Shown here piece after piece: positions 1 through 8,756 of a DNA stretch of 64,000 nucleotides. The notes under the pieces were generated by a model. The model saw only the letters and a program-made list of their open reading frames with translations, searched no databases and had not been told where the DNA came from. The stretch is from Enterobacter sp. RIT418 (GTDB lineage Bacteria; Pseudomonadota; Gammaproteobacteria; Enterobacterales; Enterobacteriaceae). Made by a program: the position numbers and the translations under genes. The stretch lies in the NCBI RefSeq assembly GCF_003057745.1, contig NZ_QBJD02000002.1, positions 248,001 through 312,000 of the forward strand. The letters run 5' to 3'. The stretch's first letter is position 1. Each line of letters begins with the position of its first letter.

Positions 1-114
1 TTCGGCGATATCAGCCATGCCCATAGGGGCGCCCGGGTGACCGGATTTGGCTTTTTGTACTGCGTCCATGCTCAGCGCACGAATAGCATTTGCAAGCTCT
101 TTACGTGAGGACAT
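1..114 (-). CDS. tktA: Transketolase, N-terminal fragment
   Basis: Only the first 38 codons are in the window; the gene continues beyond base 1. The reverse strand reads [20 protein letters not shown] followed by a [15 protein letters not shown] segment, which is the start of enterobacterial transketolase; the GHPGAPMG stretch is part of the thiamine diphosphate site. The enzyme moves two-carbon ketol units in the non-oxidative pentose phosphate pathway. The neighbour loiP is divergent, as in E. coli. The start is fixed by the ATG at 112-114 and the close match to the known N terminus. tktB is a less likely alternative because the loiP neighbourhood is that of tktA. Confidence 0.93.
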   Translation of the reverse strand, partial: MSSRKELANAIRALSMDAVQKAKSGHPGAPMGMADIAE

Positions 115-384
115 TTTAACTCCAGATCGGACTGTTAAAGGCCATGCCCTTGACGACAGCGCGTTTTGGGCTACGCCGGAAAAAAGTGCCAACAATGTAA
201 CCCAAGCCGCAGGGCATGTACATGGACCATTCTTTTGCCGCTTAAGAAATCTCTGGATCATGCTCGCATGTTGCGCAATCTGCTCGCCCGCCCGTGTCGA
301 TATTCTTTATACTTAGCGCAGCACCGGCTTCGCTTACGGTGATTTTCGGATTTTTTTTAGTTTAACGGGTACGGAAGCAACTAC
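115..384. promoter_or_regulatory. Divergent tktA / loiP intergenic region
   Basis: A 270-base gap between the divergent starts of tktA and loiP that must hold both promoters. I see no gene, no clear operator and no strong hairpin in it. The AT-rich stretch just before loiP (about 340-365) is the most promoter-like part. Nothing more can be supported by eye. Confidence 0.4.
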
Positions 385-1143
385 ATGAAAATGCGTGCAA
401 TTGTGCTGGCTCTGGGAACCACTCTCCTGCTGAGCGGCTGCCAGAATATGGATTCTAACGGCCTGATGTCCTCAGGCGCGGAAGCTTTTCAGGCCTACTC
501 CCTGAGCGACGCACAGGTCATCGCGCTGAGCGATCAGGCCTGTAAAGATATGGACGCGAAAGCCACACTCGCGCCGGCTAACAGTACCTACACGCAGCGT
601 CTGAATAAGATTGCTTCCGCACTCGGGGACAACATCAACGGCCAGCCGGTGAACTACAAGGTTTACGTCGCCAAAGACGTGAACGCCTTTGCGATGGCGA
701 ACGGCTGCATCCGCGTTTACAGCGGGCTCATGGACATGATGACCGACAACGAAGTCGAAGCGGTGATCGGCCATGAGATGGGCCACGTCGCCCTGGGCCA
801 CGTGAAGAAAGGCATGCAGGTTGCACTGGGCACCAACGCCGTTCGCGCGGCGGCGGCCTCTGCGGGCGGCATCGTCGGAAGCCTGTCTCAATCACAGATT
901 GGCGACATGGGCGAGAAGCTGGTCAATTCCCAGTTCTCTCAGCGCCAGGAATCCGAGGCCGATGACTACTCCTACGATCTGTTGCGCAAACGCGGCATTA
1001 ATCCATCCGGTTTAGCCACCAGCTTTGAAAAGCTGGCGAAGCTGGAAGAAGGCCGCCAAAGCTCCATGTTTGACGATCACCCGGCCTCCGTTGAGCGCGC
1101 GCAGCATATTCGCGACCGCATGGCCGCAGACGGAATTAAATAA
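385..1143 (+). CDS. loiP: Outer-membrane-anchored M48 metalloprotease LoiP
   Basis: A 252-aa zinc metalloprotease lipoprotein. The signal peptide ends in a lipobox (LLSGC, Cys19), so the protein should be acylated and sit in the outer membrane facing the periplasm. The M48 zinc motif is HEMGH (His130, Glu131, His134), and a downstream ESEAD segment near residue 190 supplies the third ligand. E. coli LoiP (YggG) has the same length class and the same position between tktA and speB, and takes part in envelope protein quality control. Here the gene is followed by a hairpin terminator and then foreign-looking genes, so its usual downstream neighbour speB lies about 16 kb away. Confidence 0.93.
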   Translation: MKMRAIVLALGTTLLLSGCQNMDSNGLMSSGAEAFQAYSLSDAQVIALSDQACKDMDAKATLAPANSTYTQRLNKIASALGDNINGQPVNYKVYVAKDVNAFAMANGCIRVYSGLMDMMTDNEVEAVIGHEMGHVALGHVKKGMQVALGTNAVRAAAASAGGIVGSLSQSQIGDMGEKLVNSQFSQRQESEADDYSYDLLRKRGINPSGLATSFEKLAKLEEGRQSSMFDDHPASVERAQHIRDRMAADGIK

Positions 1144-1151
1144 TGTTGGAA

Positions 1152-1175
1152 GGAGGCATATTTGCCTCCTTTTTA
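1152..1175 (+). terminator. Rho-independent terminator of loiP
   Basis: GGAGGCA and TGCCTCC form a perfect 7-bp stem with a four-base loop followed by five T residues, starting nine bases after the loiP stop codon. It probably ends the loiP transcript and marks the left edge of the accessory block. Confidence 0.8.
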
Positions 1176-1374
1176 TTTCGCATGATTTGTTAATTAAACC
1201 GCACGTATCGGTAATTATCACCGAGATATTAATTCGTCCGCTTGAGAGCGCGTGCAGCAAGGGTTCGCGCACAGAAACGTCTGATTACATAATTATTGCA
1301 TTCATTACCCTTTCAGGTAATTATCGCGATGCAGCAACCCACTTTAATATAATCCAGACAGAGACGTTCCCTCC

Positions 1375-2643
1375 GTGAAAAAAGAATTATCGTTAATTGC
1401 ATTAGGCTTATTTTCCGCATTACCCGCCGTTGCCAGCCAGCAGTCAGACAGCCAGGGTTTTATTGGCGACAGCCATTTAGATCTGTTTTTACGCAATGCG
1501 TATATCAGCCGTGATTACCATCAGGGCCAGCAGGATAAAGCCGAATGGGGCCAGGGTATCGTCGCGACCTTTGAATCCGGCTATACCGAAGGGCTAATCG
1601 GTTTTGGCGTGGACGGCATTGCCCAGTACGGCGTGCGCCTTGACGGGGGCCGCGGCAAAAGCGGCGCGGGCGGCATCGACTTCTTTAAGCAGGAAGACGA
1701 CGGACGCGCAAAATCGGACCTCGCAAAGTTAGGCGCAACGGCCAAAATGCGTATCTCCAACACCGTGCTGAGCTACGGCAACCAGCGCCCCGCGCTGCCG
1801 ATTGTGACGGCCGACAGCTCGCGCCTGCTGTATGAAAGCTACACCGGCACGCTGCTGACGTCGAAAGAGATCGACGGCCTGGAGGTTAACGCCGGCTACT
1901 TTACGGACGAGCAGCGAAAAAGCGACGACCGCCACGACAGCGGGCTAAAAAGCCTGACCTTCGGCGGGGCGAGCTACCAGTTCAACGACCAGTTCAGCGG
2001 CGCGCTGTATGCCTCTCACAACGAAGAGGTCATGAACAAGCAGTACCTGGGCCTGAACTTCAAACAGCCGTTTAGCACCGGTCAGCAGCTGATCCTTGAC
2101 TTCAACGGCTATAACTCCCGCCTGGATCAGGGCTACGCAGACAGCCTCGATACCGGGCGCAGCAACACTATCTGGAGCCTGGCCGCCAGCTACATCTGGG
2201 ACATTCACACCTTTAAGGTGGCGTATCAGCAGAGCAGCGGCAGCACCGGCTACAGCTACGGCGGCTATCGCGATCGCGGCGGCGTCGGTGACGGCGGCAA
2301 CACCATCTGGCTGGCGAACTCCTACTGGTCAGATTTTAACGCGGAAGACGAACGCTCATGGCAGGCGTCCTACGGCCTCGACTTCGGTGGCCTCGGCCTG
2401 CCGGGCCTGAGCTGGACCACCGCCTACGTGCGCGGCGACAACATCAAGACCGCTGAAACCAGCAACGGCAAAGAGCACGAGTGGTTTAACCAGATCCAGT
2501 ACAAGGTGCAGAACGGCCCGGCGAAAGACCTGACGCTGCGCCTGCGCTACTCGGTGCTGCGCGTCTCCAGCAACGCCAGCGATTACAACGTGGGTGGGGA
2601 TGAGATCCGCGCCTACGTGGAATACCCGTTTAACGTGTTCTGA
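1375..2643 (+). CDS. OprD-family outer membrane porin
   Basis: A 422-aa protein with a clear signal peptide (MKKELSLIALGLFSALPAVA), alternating beta-strand pattern rich in aromatic and glycine residues, and a C-terminal phenylalanine (YPFNVF) typical of outer membrane barrels. The N-terminal FIGDSHLDLFLRNAYISRDY segment matches the OprD family of substrate-specific porins, which in Pseudomonas take up amino acids and aromatic acids. The start is GTG at 1375; a TATAAT at 1348-1353 would give a very short leader. It lies next to the aromatic-type catabolic operon on the opposite strand and may supply outer membrane entry for its substrate, which is inference. Confidence 0.85.
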   Translation: MKKELSLIALGLFSALPAVASQQSDSQGFIGDSHLDLFLRNAYISRDYHQGQQDKAEWGQGIVATFESGYTEGLIGFGVDGIAQYGVRLDGGRGKSGAGGIDFFKQEDDGRAKSDLAKLGATAKMRISNTVLSYGNQRPALPIVTADSSRLLYESYTGTLLTSKEIDGLEVNAGYFTDEQRKSDDRHDSGLKSLTFGGASYQFNDQFSGALYASHNEEVMNKQYLGLNFKQPFSTGQQLILDFNGYNSRLDQGYADSLDTGRSNTIWSLAASYIWDIHTFKVAYQQSSGSTGYSYGGYRDRGGVGDGGNTIWLANSYWSDFNAEDERSWQASYGLDFGGLGLPGLSWTTAYVRGDNIKTAETSNGKEHEWFNQIQYKVQNGPAKDLTLRLRYSVLRVSSNASDYNVGGDEIRAYVEYPFNVF

Positions 2644-2649
2644 GTTTGT

Positions 2650-2732
2650 CCCCTCACCCCAGCCCTCTCCCCAAAGGGGAGAGGGTGTTTTAAGTCCCCT
2701 CGCCCCTTTGGGGAGAGGGTTAGGGTGAGGGG
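2650..2732. repeat. GC-rich inverted repeat, copy A
   Basis: Two inverted units of a sequence close to CCCCTCACCCTAACCCTCTC followed by CCCAAAGGGG and a G-rich end lie between the convergent porin and ThDP-enzyme genes. Each unit is itself partly palindromic (CTCTCCCC/GGGGAGAG). The same family occurs at 48149-48261 and 52729-52809, with shared flanking bases (GGGGAACAA/TCCGCAC). It could also act as a two-way terminator here. Confidence 0.85.
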
Positions 2733-2745
2733 AACAATCCGCACC

Positions 2746-4386
2746 TCAGTAAAGCGATTTCTGCGGCGGCCCGGCGAACTTCAGCGCGCCAATCTGCCCC
2801 ATCCGCACTTCTACCACCGACGGCCCCGGCATCGCCAGCGCTTCGGTCATCACGGCGTCAAAATCCTCCGCCCGCTCAACGCTCCAGGCCTGCAGGCCTA
2901 TCGCCTGCGCCAGCAGCGTAAAGTCCGGCGTGTGAAGTTCGTTAAAATACTGGCGACCGCCGAAATACTTATCCTGAATACCGCGCATCACGCCGTAGCC
3001 CCCGTCGTTCATGACCAGTAGCGTCACGTTGGCTTTCTCCTGGGCAAGCGTTGCCAGCTCGCCCAGGTTCAGGCTCAGGCCGCCGTCGCCCACCAGCCCC
3101 ACCACCTTACGCTGCGGGTTAGCAATCGCGGTGCCGATTGCCATCGGCAGCCCCATGCCAATCGCTCCCGCCAGGGAATGGATATTCATCAGCGGGCCGT
3201 TGGCGCGGAACAGGCGGCTGCCCCACAGGCTGCCGGACACGGTGATATCGCGCACCAGCAGGCCATCCTTCGGCAGCGCCTTTTCAATCGCATCGTTGAG
3301 CTTCGCATACGCTCCGCACTGTTCGCGCAGCCCCTGCTCGGCTTGCTCAACCGCCTGCTGAACCTGCGCGTCCCACCGGGCGCTGCCCCACTCGCGCCCC
3401 TGAGCTTTTTCTGCCAGCGCGGTCAGCAGCGCGGAACAGTCGGCAATGAGCGTATCGTCCATCAAATAGTTACGGCTTGCCGCCGCCGGATCGATATCAA
3501 TCTGCACGCGCGGGTGCGGCAGTTCGAGCGTCCAGGAGCGGGTTTCGTTGCTGCGCAGGCGCGAGCCCGCGACCAGCGTGAAGTCGCATTTTGCGATAAG
3601 CGCTTCGACGGACGGCGAGTTGTGGAACGCCCGCAGGCTGGCGCGATGGGCGTCCGGCAGCACGCCGCGCGCGTGGGTGCTGGAAATCACCGTTACGCCC
3701 GCGTCCGCCAGCCGTTTCACCGCGTCAGCGCTTCCCAGCGCCCCGCCGCCGAGCCACAGCAGCGGCTGTTTCGCCTGCTTCAGCTGCGCCCACAGCGCGT
3801 CGACGGCGCCAGCATCAGCGGGTGAAGCCGCGGGCGCTTTCACCGCCGCCGTCACCAGCGATGCAGGGATTTTTGCCCCCTGAATATCAATCGGGATCTC
3901 CACCGACACCGGGCCACACGGCGGCGTCTGCGCCTCCTGTATCGCCTTGTGCAGGATCGCGATCGCCTGATTCGCGCTGCTGATGCGGTACGCCCGCTTT
4001 GAGCTGGCCTTGAGGAAGGTCAGCTGATCGCGGGTTTCATGAATAAACCCGGTGTCGGCGTCCAGCCACGCCTTTTCAACCTGGCCGGTCAGGTGCAGCA
4101 GCGGCGTGCAGGCGTTCATTGCCTCAACCAGCGCGCCGACGGCGTTACCCGCGCCCGCGCCGGTGCTGGTCAGCGCCACGCCGAGGCCCGAAAACCGCCC
4201 GTGCGCGTCGGCCATGGTGACGGAACCCGCTTCGCCGCGCGCGGGCACAAAGCGAATGTTGCCGCGCTGTCCTACCGCATCCGCGATCGGCAAATTGTGA
4301 ATGGAGATGACGCCGTAGATGGCCTCAACCTGGTACTGCTCCAGCGTTCTGGCGATGGCGTCGCCGACGGTTATCATTTCGCTCAT
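2746..4386 (-). CDS. ThDP-dependent decarboxylase/acetolactate synthase-like enzyme
   Basis: A 546-aa member of the thiamine-diphosphate enzyme family that includes acetolactate synthase and benzoylformate decarboxylase. The N-terminal domain has the catalytic Glu in ARGEAGS; the C-terminal domain has the ThDP/Mg motif GDGG followed by the Asn of MNDGGYG. It is the last gene of the 14-gene operon, 13 bases after the aldehyde dehydrogenase gene. A 2-keto acid decarboxylase feeding the aldehyde dehydrogenase is a reasonable reading, but the substrate is unknown. An AAGGG ribosome site lies upstream of the chosen ATG. A true acetolactate synthase is less likely because no regulatory subunit gene is present. 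Confidence 0.8.
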   Translation of the reverse strand: MSEMITVGDAIARTLEQYQVEAIYGVISIHNLPIADAVGQRGNIRFVPARGEAGSVTMADAHGRFSGLGVALTSTGAGAGNAVGALVEAMNACTPLLHLTGQVEKAWLDADTGFIHETRDQLTFLKASSKRAYRISSANQAIAILHKAIQEAQTPPCGPVSVEIPIDIQGAKIPASLVTAAVKAPAASPADAGAVDALWAQLKQAKQPLLWLGGGALGSADAVKRLADAGVTVISSTHARGVLPDAHRASLRAFHNSPSVEALIAKCDFTLVAGSRLRSNETRSWTLELPHPRVQIDIDPAAASRNYLMDDTLIADCSALLTALAEKAQGREWGSARWDAQVQQAVEQAEQGLREQCGAYAKLNDAIEKALPKDGLLVRDITVSGSLWGSRLFRANGPLMNIHSLAGAIGMGLPMAIGTAIANPQRKVVGLVGDGGLSLNLGELATLAQEKANVTLLVMNDGGYGVMRGIQDKYFGGRQYFNELHTPDFTLLAQAIGLQAWSVERAEDFDAVMTEALAMPGPSVVEVRMGQIGALKFAGPPQKSLY

Positions 4387-4399
4387 TGCTTACCCTTTC

Positions 4400-5869
4400 T
4401 CAGTCGCACCAGTGGTTGACGCTATTACCCGTCGCCAGATAAATGCTCTTTTGCTGCATCCAGGCTTTTAATCCCTGAATGCCCTTTTCGCGGCCCAGAC
4501 CGCTCTCTTTAAAGCCCCCGAACGGGGTCGAAATCGCAAACACTTTGTAGGTGTTGATCCACACCGTGCCCGCTTCCAGCTGCTCGCTCAGGCGCAGCGC
4601 GCGCCCGGTATCGCGCGTCCAGATGCCCGCCGCCAGCCCGTATACCGAGTCGTTGGCCTCGCGGATAAGCGTGGCTTCATCGCTAAACGGCATCGCCACC
4701 AGCACCGGGCCGAAGATCTCCTCCCGGCAGGCGCGGGCGGCGTTGGTCAGCCCATCGATAATCGTCGGCTGGAAGAAGCTGCCGTTCGCCAGAGACGGGT
4801 CGGCCGGGATCTCCCCGCCGCACAGCACGCGGCCCCCTTCGCGTTTTGCCAGCGCAACGTACTCCATGACGCTCTGGCGGTGCTTCTCGTTAATCAGCGG
4901 CCCGACGTGAACGCCATCGGTAAACGGATGCCCAACGCGCAGGCCGCGGGTGAGTTCCAGCAGGCGCGCCATCAGCGGCGCGTAAAGGCTCTGGTGGATG
5001 AACAGGCGCGATCCGGCGATGCACGCCTGCCCCGCCGAGCTGAAAATGCCATAGCAAATGCCCCGCGCGGCCTGCTCGACGTCCGCATCCTCCAGCACGA
5101 TGGTCGGGGATTTCCCGCCCAGCTCGAGCGATGCCGGGATCAGCTTTTCCGCCGCCACGTGCGCCAGATGGCGACCGGTGGTCGTGCCGCCGGTAAAGGA
5201 AATTTTCCGCACGCGAGGGTGGCGCGCCAGCGCGTCGCCAATCACCGAGCCTTTGCCCGGCAGCACGCTCAGCAGCCCGGCGGGCAGGCCCGCCTGCTCA
5301 AAAATACGCGCCAGCTCCAGCGCCATCAGCGGCGTGGCCTCTGCGGGCTTGAGGATCACCGCGTTACCCGCGGCAATCGCCGGGGCGACCTTCTGCATTT
5401 CGCTGGCGATCGGCGAGTTCCACGGCGTGATGGCCGCCACCACGCCGAGCGGCTCGTAGCGGCTCAGCGTCAGCAGGTCGGGCTGGCGCGGCGTGGGCAG
5501 TTCGCCTTCCAGCAGCTCGCAGGCGGCGGCGAAGTAGCGGGCCGTGCCCGCCGCGCTCATCACCAGCCCGCGCGCTTCCGCCAGCGGCTTGCCGTTATCG
5601 CGGCTCTGCATCTGCGCCAGCGCGTCAACGCGGGATTCAATCAGATCGGCAACCTTATGCAGGATCTTCGCGCGCACGTGCGGCAGCGCGTTGCGCCAGG
5701 CCGGATCGCGCCACGCGCGTTCGCCGGCTTCAATGGCGTCTTCCAGATCGTCCAGGCCAGCCGCGTTCAGCGTCGCGTTGAGCGATCCGTCGGCGGGGAA
5801 ATGGCTCTGCATCGCGCTGCCGCTGCCGCGTCGCCACTGCCCGCCGATAAAAATCTGTTGCTCGTCCAT
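4400..5869 (-). CDS. NAD(P)-dependent aldehyde dehydrogenase
   Basis: A 489-aa protein of normal ALDH length. The catalytic residues are all visible: Asn151 in TPWNSP, Glu249 in LELGGKSP and the nucleophile Cys283 in SSAGQACIAGSR; the coenzyme-binding FTGGTTTG segment is near residue 225. It should oxidise an aldehyde to the acid. It lies nine bases after the aspartate-dehydrogenase-like gene and just before the ThDP enzyme, so it may act on the aldehyde that enzyme makes. Which aldehyde cannot be told from the sequence. Confidence 0.88.
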   Translation of the reverse strand: MDEQQIFIGGQWRRGSGSAMQSHFPADGSLNATLNAAGLDDLEDAIEAGERAWRDPAWRNALPHVRAKILHKVADLIESRVDALAQMQSRDNGKPLAEARGLVMSAAGTARYFAAACELLEGELPTPRQPDLLTLSRYEPLGVVAAITPWNSPIASEMQKVAPAIAAGNAVILKPAEATPLMALELARIFEQAGLPAGLLSVLPGKGSVIGDALARHPRVRKISFTGGTTTGRHLAHVAAEKLIPASLELGGKSPTIVLEDADVEQAARGICYGIFSSAGQACIAGSRLFIHQSLYAPLMARLLELTRGLRVGHPFTDGVHVGPLINEKHRQSVMEYVALAKREGGRVLCGGEIPADPSLANGSFFQPTIIDGLTNAARACREEIFGPVLVAMPFSDEATLIREANDSVYGLAAGIWTRDTGRALRLSEQLEAGTVWINTYKVFAISTPFGGFKESGLGREKGIQGLKAWMQQKSIYLATGNSVNHWCD

Positions 5870-5878
5870 ATCAGGTCC

Positions 5879-6649
5879 TCAGCGCAGGGCCAGCTCGCGG
5901 CAGGCGCGTACCGCGCTCAGTGCCGCAAGGGTGGAGGTTTTAGGGTTAGACGCCAGCGGCAGCCCGCTCAGCTCAAGGTGAAATTCGCCAAACAGCCCCT
6001 CGACGTGCAGCGTGTGGGTATTTCGCTTTGTGGCCGGATCGACCATCAGCTGCACGCGGGTGTCGTCCATTCCGACGCCGCCGAGCGCCACGGTCGCCGC
6101 CACGTTGGCGTTGGCCGGAAAGAGTCGCGCCGCCTCGCGGGCGCTGCCCTCGAAGAAGACCTTCGCTTCCGACACCGCATTGAGGTCGATAAGCTGCTCG
6201 GCGTAGCTGCCGCGCCAGCTGGCCGGGCTTTTGCGTGACCGGTAGGTGACGCGCTCAAGGCCGCCCTCCTTTGCCGCCGCCAGCCCGTCGATGCCCGCCA
6301 CCGCGCCGGAGAGCAGCGTCAGCTTTCCGCCCGCCTTCAGCAGGCGCGCTTCCAGTTCGCTGTCGGCCAGCGCCCCGGTTGAGATTACCGCAAGGTGCCA
6401 GCCGCGGCGGAGAATCGCTTCGCCATACTCGACGACCGCCTGCTGGCTGGCGCATTCCAGCACCAGATCCGGCGACTCGGCGCAGTCCATCGGCGAGGCC
6501 AGGGCCGCCACCGCACCGCCGAGCTGCGCGTGAATCGCCGCATGGTGAGGCTCGCGTGCCACAATCCAGCCGATAGCCACCCCCGCGGGCAGGCGCTCAA
6601 TTACCGCCTGCGCCATCGCGCCAAAACCAATTAACATGACTTTTTTCAT
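5879..6649 (-). CDS. Aspartate dehydrogenase-like oxidoreductase
   Basis: A 256-aa protein with an N-terminal Rossmann motif (LIGFGAMAQAV) and a C-terminal domain of the aspartate dehydrogenase (NadX, DUF108) type, including the NANVAATVALGG segment and a His in RNTHTL that fits the family's catalytic histidine. Known members interconvert L-aspartate with iminosuccinate or oxaloacetate plus ammonia. In its best-known role the family feeds NAD synthesis, but here it sits between an SDR and an aldehyde dehydrogenase in a catabolic operon with nine-base gaps on both sides. It may therefore act on an amino or imino intermediate of the pathway (inference). Confidence 0.8.
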   Translation of the reverse strand: MKKVMLIGFGAMAQAVIERLPAGVAIGWIVAREPHHAAIHAQLGGAVAALASPMDCAESPDLVLECASQQAVVEYGEAILRRGWHLAVISTGALADSELEARLLKAGGKLTLLSGAVAGIDGLAAAKEGGLERVTYRSRKSPASWRGSYAEQLIDLNAVSEAKVFFEGSAREAARLFPANANVAATVALGGVGMDDTRVQLMVDPATKRNTHTLHVEGLFGEFHLELSGLPLASNPKTSTLAALSAVRACRELALR

Positions 6650-6658
6650 GATGCGTCC

Positions 6659-7453
6659 TTACAGATGGCGGCAGAAGCCGCCGGAAACGTCCAGCGCCGC
6701 GCCGGTGGTGAACGACGCCAGCGGCGAGGCGAGGAACAGCAGCGCCCGCGCGGGCTCCTGCGGCTTGCCGAGGCGCGCCATCGGAATGCCCCGCCGGCGC
6801 GCGATATCGCCGGTCCATTCCGGCCAGCTCTGGCTTTTATCGCTGCGGCTTTCAAAGCGGCGCTGCCACTGGCCGGACTCCACCATGCCGAGCAGGATCG
6901 AGTTCACGCGAATGCCTTTGCCCACCAGCTCTTTTGAGAGCGTCAGCGTCATGTTGAGCAGCGCCGCGCGGGCGGCGGAGGTGGCAATCATGTGCTCCTC
7001 CGGCTGGAGCGCCAGCAGGGAGTTTACGCAGGTGATCGAGGCAATATCGGACTGCTCCAGCAGCGGCTGAAACGCCTGCACCGGGTTGATGACGCCAAAC
7101 AGCTTAAGCTCGGCCTCGTGCAGCCACGCCTCGCGCGGGGTGTCGCTGAAGTGGGCCACGTAGCCCTGCCCGGCGTTGTTGATCAGCATGTCCGCCGCGC
7201 CAAAGCGGGATTTCACCGCCTGCGCGAAGGCGTGCACCTCTTCGGCCTTCAGCACGTCGCAGCGGTAAGAGAAAATGTCCCCGTCGGGATATTCGTTTTG
7301 CAGCGCCGCGTGGGCGCTGGCGAGGCGGTCCGGATCGCGGCCGCAGAAGGCGACCTTTGCCCCTTCGCCGAGCAGCAGGCGCAGCGTTTCGAAACCAATG
7401 CCCGAAGACCCGCCGGTAACGACCGCCACGCGCCCGTCAATGTGTGCATTCAT
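6659..7453 (-). CDS. Divergent SDR-family protein without canonical Tyr-Lys
   Basis: A 264-aa short-chain dehydrogenase/reductase fold protein. The cofactor motif TGGSSGIG (residues 13-20) and the NNAG motif (92-95) are intact, and Ser145 is in place. The usual YxxxK is replaced by Thr158-xxx-Arg162 in the segment IATSAARAAL. Catalysis by the standard SDR mechanism is therefore doubtful; it may use other residues or have a structural role. The start at 7453 overlaps the end of the alpha/beta hydrolase gene by 17 bases, showing translational coupling. A longer upstream start is possible but would overlap that gene almost entirely. Confidence 0.8.
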   Translation of the reverse strand: MNAHIDGRVAVVTGGSSGIGFETLRLLLGEGAKVAFCGRDPDRLASAHAALQNEYPDGDIFSYRCDVLKAEEVHAFAQAVKSRFGAADMLINNAGQGYVAHFSDTPREAWLHEAELKLFGVINPVQAFQPLLEQSDIASITCVNSLLALQPEEHMIATSAARAALLNMTLTLSKELVGKGIRVNSILLGMVESGQWQRRFESRSDKSQSWPEWTGDIARRRGIPMARLGKPQEPARALLFLASPLASFTTGAALDVSGGFCRHL

Positions 7454-8207
7454 CGCGCACCTCTTCTTTAATGCGTAAAAGCCGTTGGTTAAAAAACGCG
7501 TCGTTATCGAGATAGCTGGCGTGCCCGGCCTGGGGAATCGCGGTAAACGGCATGCCGTAGCGCAGCGCCAGCCCCTGCACCAGCTCCGGCTGGGTAATGG
7601 CGTCCTGCTCGCCGCACCAGACCTCAAACGTGCCGGAATAACGCTTCAGCCAGCCGTGAATATCGTCGTGCGCCAGCATCCACGCGGCGGCCAGGTAGCC
7701 CTCCGCCCGCAGGCTGCGCATACCAGACGCGACGGTGGCGATATCTTCCCCACGCGCGCCGGGGCGCAGCAGCTTCGCCGCGCGGGTCTGGGCAAGAATT
7801 TCACCGCCCAGCGCCATCTGCTGCTCGCGGTTGCGCCAGACCTGCTCGCGCTGCTCCGGCGCGGCCTGGCCGTAGCCCTGCGCGGCATCCGCCAGCACCA
7901 GGTGCAGCACGCGCGCCGGGAACTTCGCCGCAAACGCCGAGGCCACCAGCGCCCCCAGCGAATGGCCCACCAGCACCGCCTGCCAGACGCCCGCGCGGTC
8001 GAGCATCGCTGCCAGCGCGTCGGCATAGTCGCCCGCGCTGGCGCGCTCCACCGCCAGCATCGGGCTGTCGCCGTAACCGGGCATGTCCCACGCCAGCACG
8101 CGAAAGCCGCTCAGCGCCATCTGCTTATGCCAGGAAGCCGCGCCGGAGCTGATGCCGTGAAGCAGCATCAGCGGGATGCCGCTTCCCTGTTCACGAAAGC
8201 CCGTCAT
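7437..8207 (-). CDS. Alpha/beta hydrolase, meta-cleavage hydrolase type
   Basis: A 256-aa alpha/beta hydrolase. The oxyanion segment LLHGIS is near residue 17, the nucleophile elbow GHSLG carries Ser83, an Asp is in CGEQDAI and the catalytic His is in QAGHASYL. The length and pattern fit the C-C hydrolases that cleave ring-fission products after extradiol dioxygenases, which matches the VOC dioxygenase encoded four genes upstream in the same operon. The ATG at 8205-8207 overlaps the cupin stop by one base (TGATG), which decides the start. Ester or lactone hydrolysis remains possible. Confidence 0.82.
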   Translation of the reverse strand: MTGFREQGSGIPLMLLHGISSGAASWHKQMALSGFRVLAWDMPGYGDSPMLAVERASAGDYADALAAMLDRAGVWQAVLVGHSLGALVASAFAAKFPARVLHLVLADAAQGYGQAAPEQREQVWRNREQQMALGGEILAQTRAAKLLRPGARGEDIATVASGMRSLRAEGYLAAAWMLAHDDIHGWLKRYSGTFEVWCGEQDAITQPELVQGLALRYGMPFTAIPQAGHASYLDNDAFFNQRLLRIKEEVRDECTH

Positions 8208-8746
8208 CACGCCCCCTGGTTCCGCTTCACTTTTGACAGCGGATGATCGGCCGGATAGGTCGGGATTTCCGGCCTGTTGGTGCCCAGCATCACGCACATC
8301 AGCGCCTCTTCTTCGCCGTGGTTAAACAGACCGCGATAGATGCCCGCCGGAACGGAGATCAGGTCGCGCTCGCGCAGCACGGTTTCGGTGTAGCTGTCGC
8401 CGTCCTGGATCATCAGCGTGATCTGCCCCTTCAGCATGAAGAACACCTCTTCCACGTCGTCGTGCAGGTGCAGCGGCCCTTCGCACTTCGATGGCAGCAC
8501 CATGGTAGAGAAGGTAAAATGTTCCGCCTGGACGGTGTTGGTGTCGCTCGCCACGCCCGTCGCGCCGGTGCCGATGTAGCGCATCTGCGCCCGGCGGTAT
8601 TTCGGGTCGAAGTCGGCCTGAAACTTCAGCGCGTTCCAGTCGTACTTGCGGCCTTCAAAGCGCGCAATCCGCGACTCGACCCACTCTTCCATGGTCAGGT
8701 TTTCAGGTTTGATGCCGGTTTTACGGGTTACGGTTGAATCACTCAT
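8207..8746 (-). CDS. Cupin-domain protein
   Basis: A 179-aa single-cupin protein. The metal-binding motif is in GPLHLHDDVEEVFFMLKG and the second cupin motif in the PAGIYRGLFNHG region. Cupins of this size are dioxygenases, isomerases or sugar/acid-binding proteins, and the sequence alone does not decide between them. It lies between the MFS transporter and hydrolase genes of the catabolic operon, with ten bases to the former and a one-base overlap with the latter. An auxiliary role in processing a ring-cleavage product is possible but unproven. Confidence 0.8.
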   Translation of the reverse strand: MSDSTVTRKTGIKPENLTMEEWVESRIARFEGRKYDWNALKFQADFDPKYRRAQMRYIGTGATGVASDTNTVQAEHFTFSTMVLPSKCEGPLHLHDDVEEVFFMLKGQITLMIQDGDSYTETVLRERDLISVPAGIYRGLFNHGEEEALMCVMLGTNRPEIPTYPADHPLSKVKRNQGA

Positions 8747-8756
8747 GACGCTCTCC

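Noticed and set aside
1176-1374. Repeated GGTAATTATC (1210-1219 and 1316-1325) as an operator pair before the porin gene
   Set aside because: The 10-bp repeat is AT-rich and short, with no matching site elsewhere in the block and no known consensus; it could be chance.
2746-4386. ThDP enzyme annotated as acetolactate synthase for branched-chain amino acid synthesis
   Set aside because: No small regulatory subunit is encoded nearby and the gene is the last member of a catabolic operon; a keto-acid decarboxylase-like role fits better.
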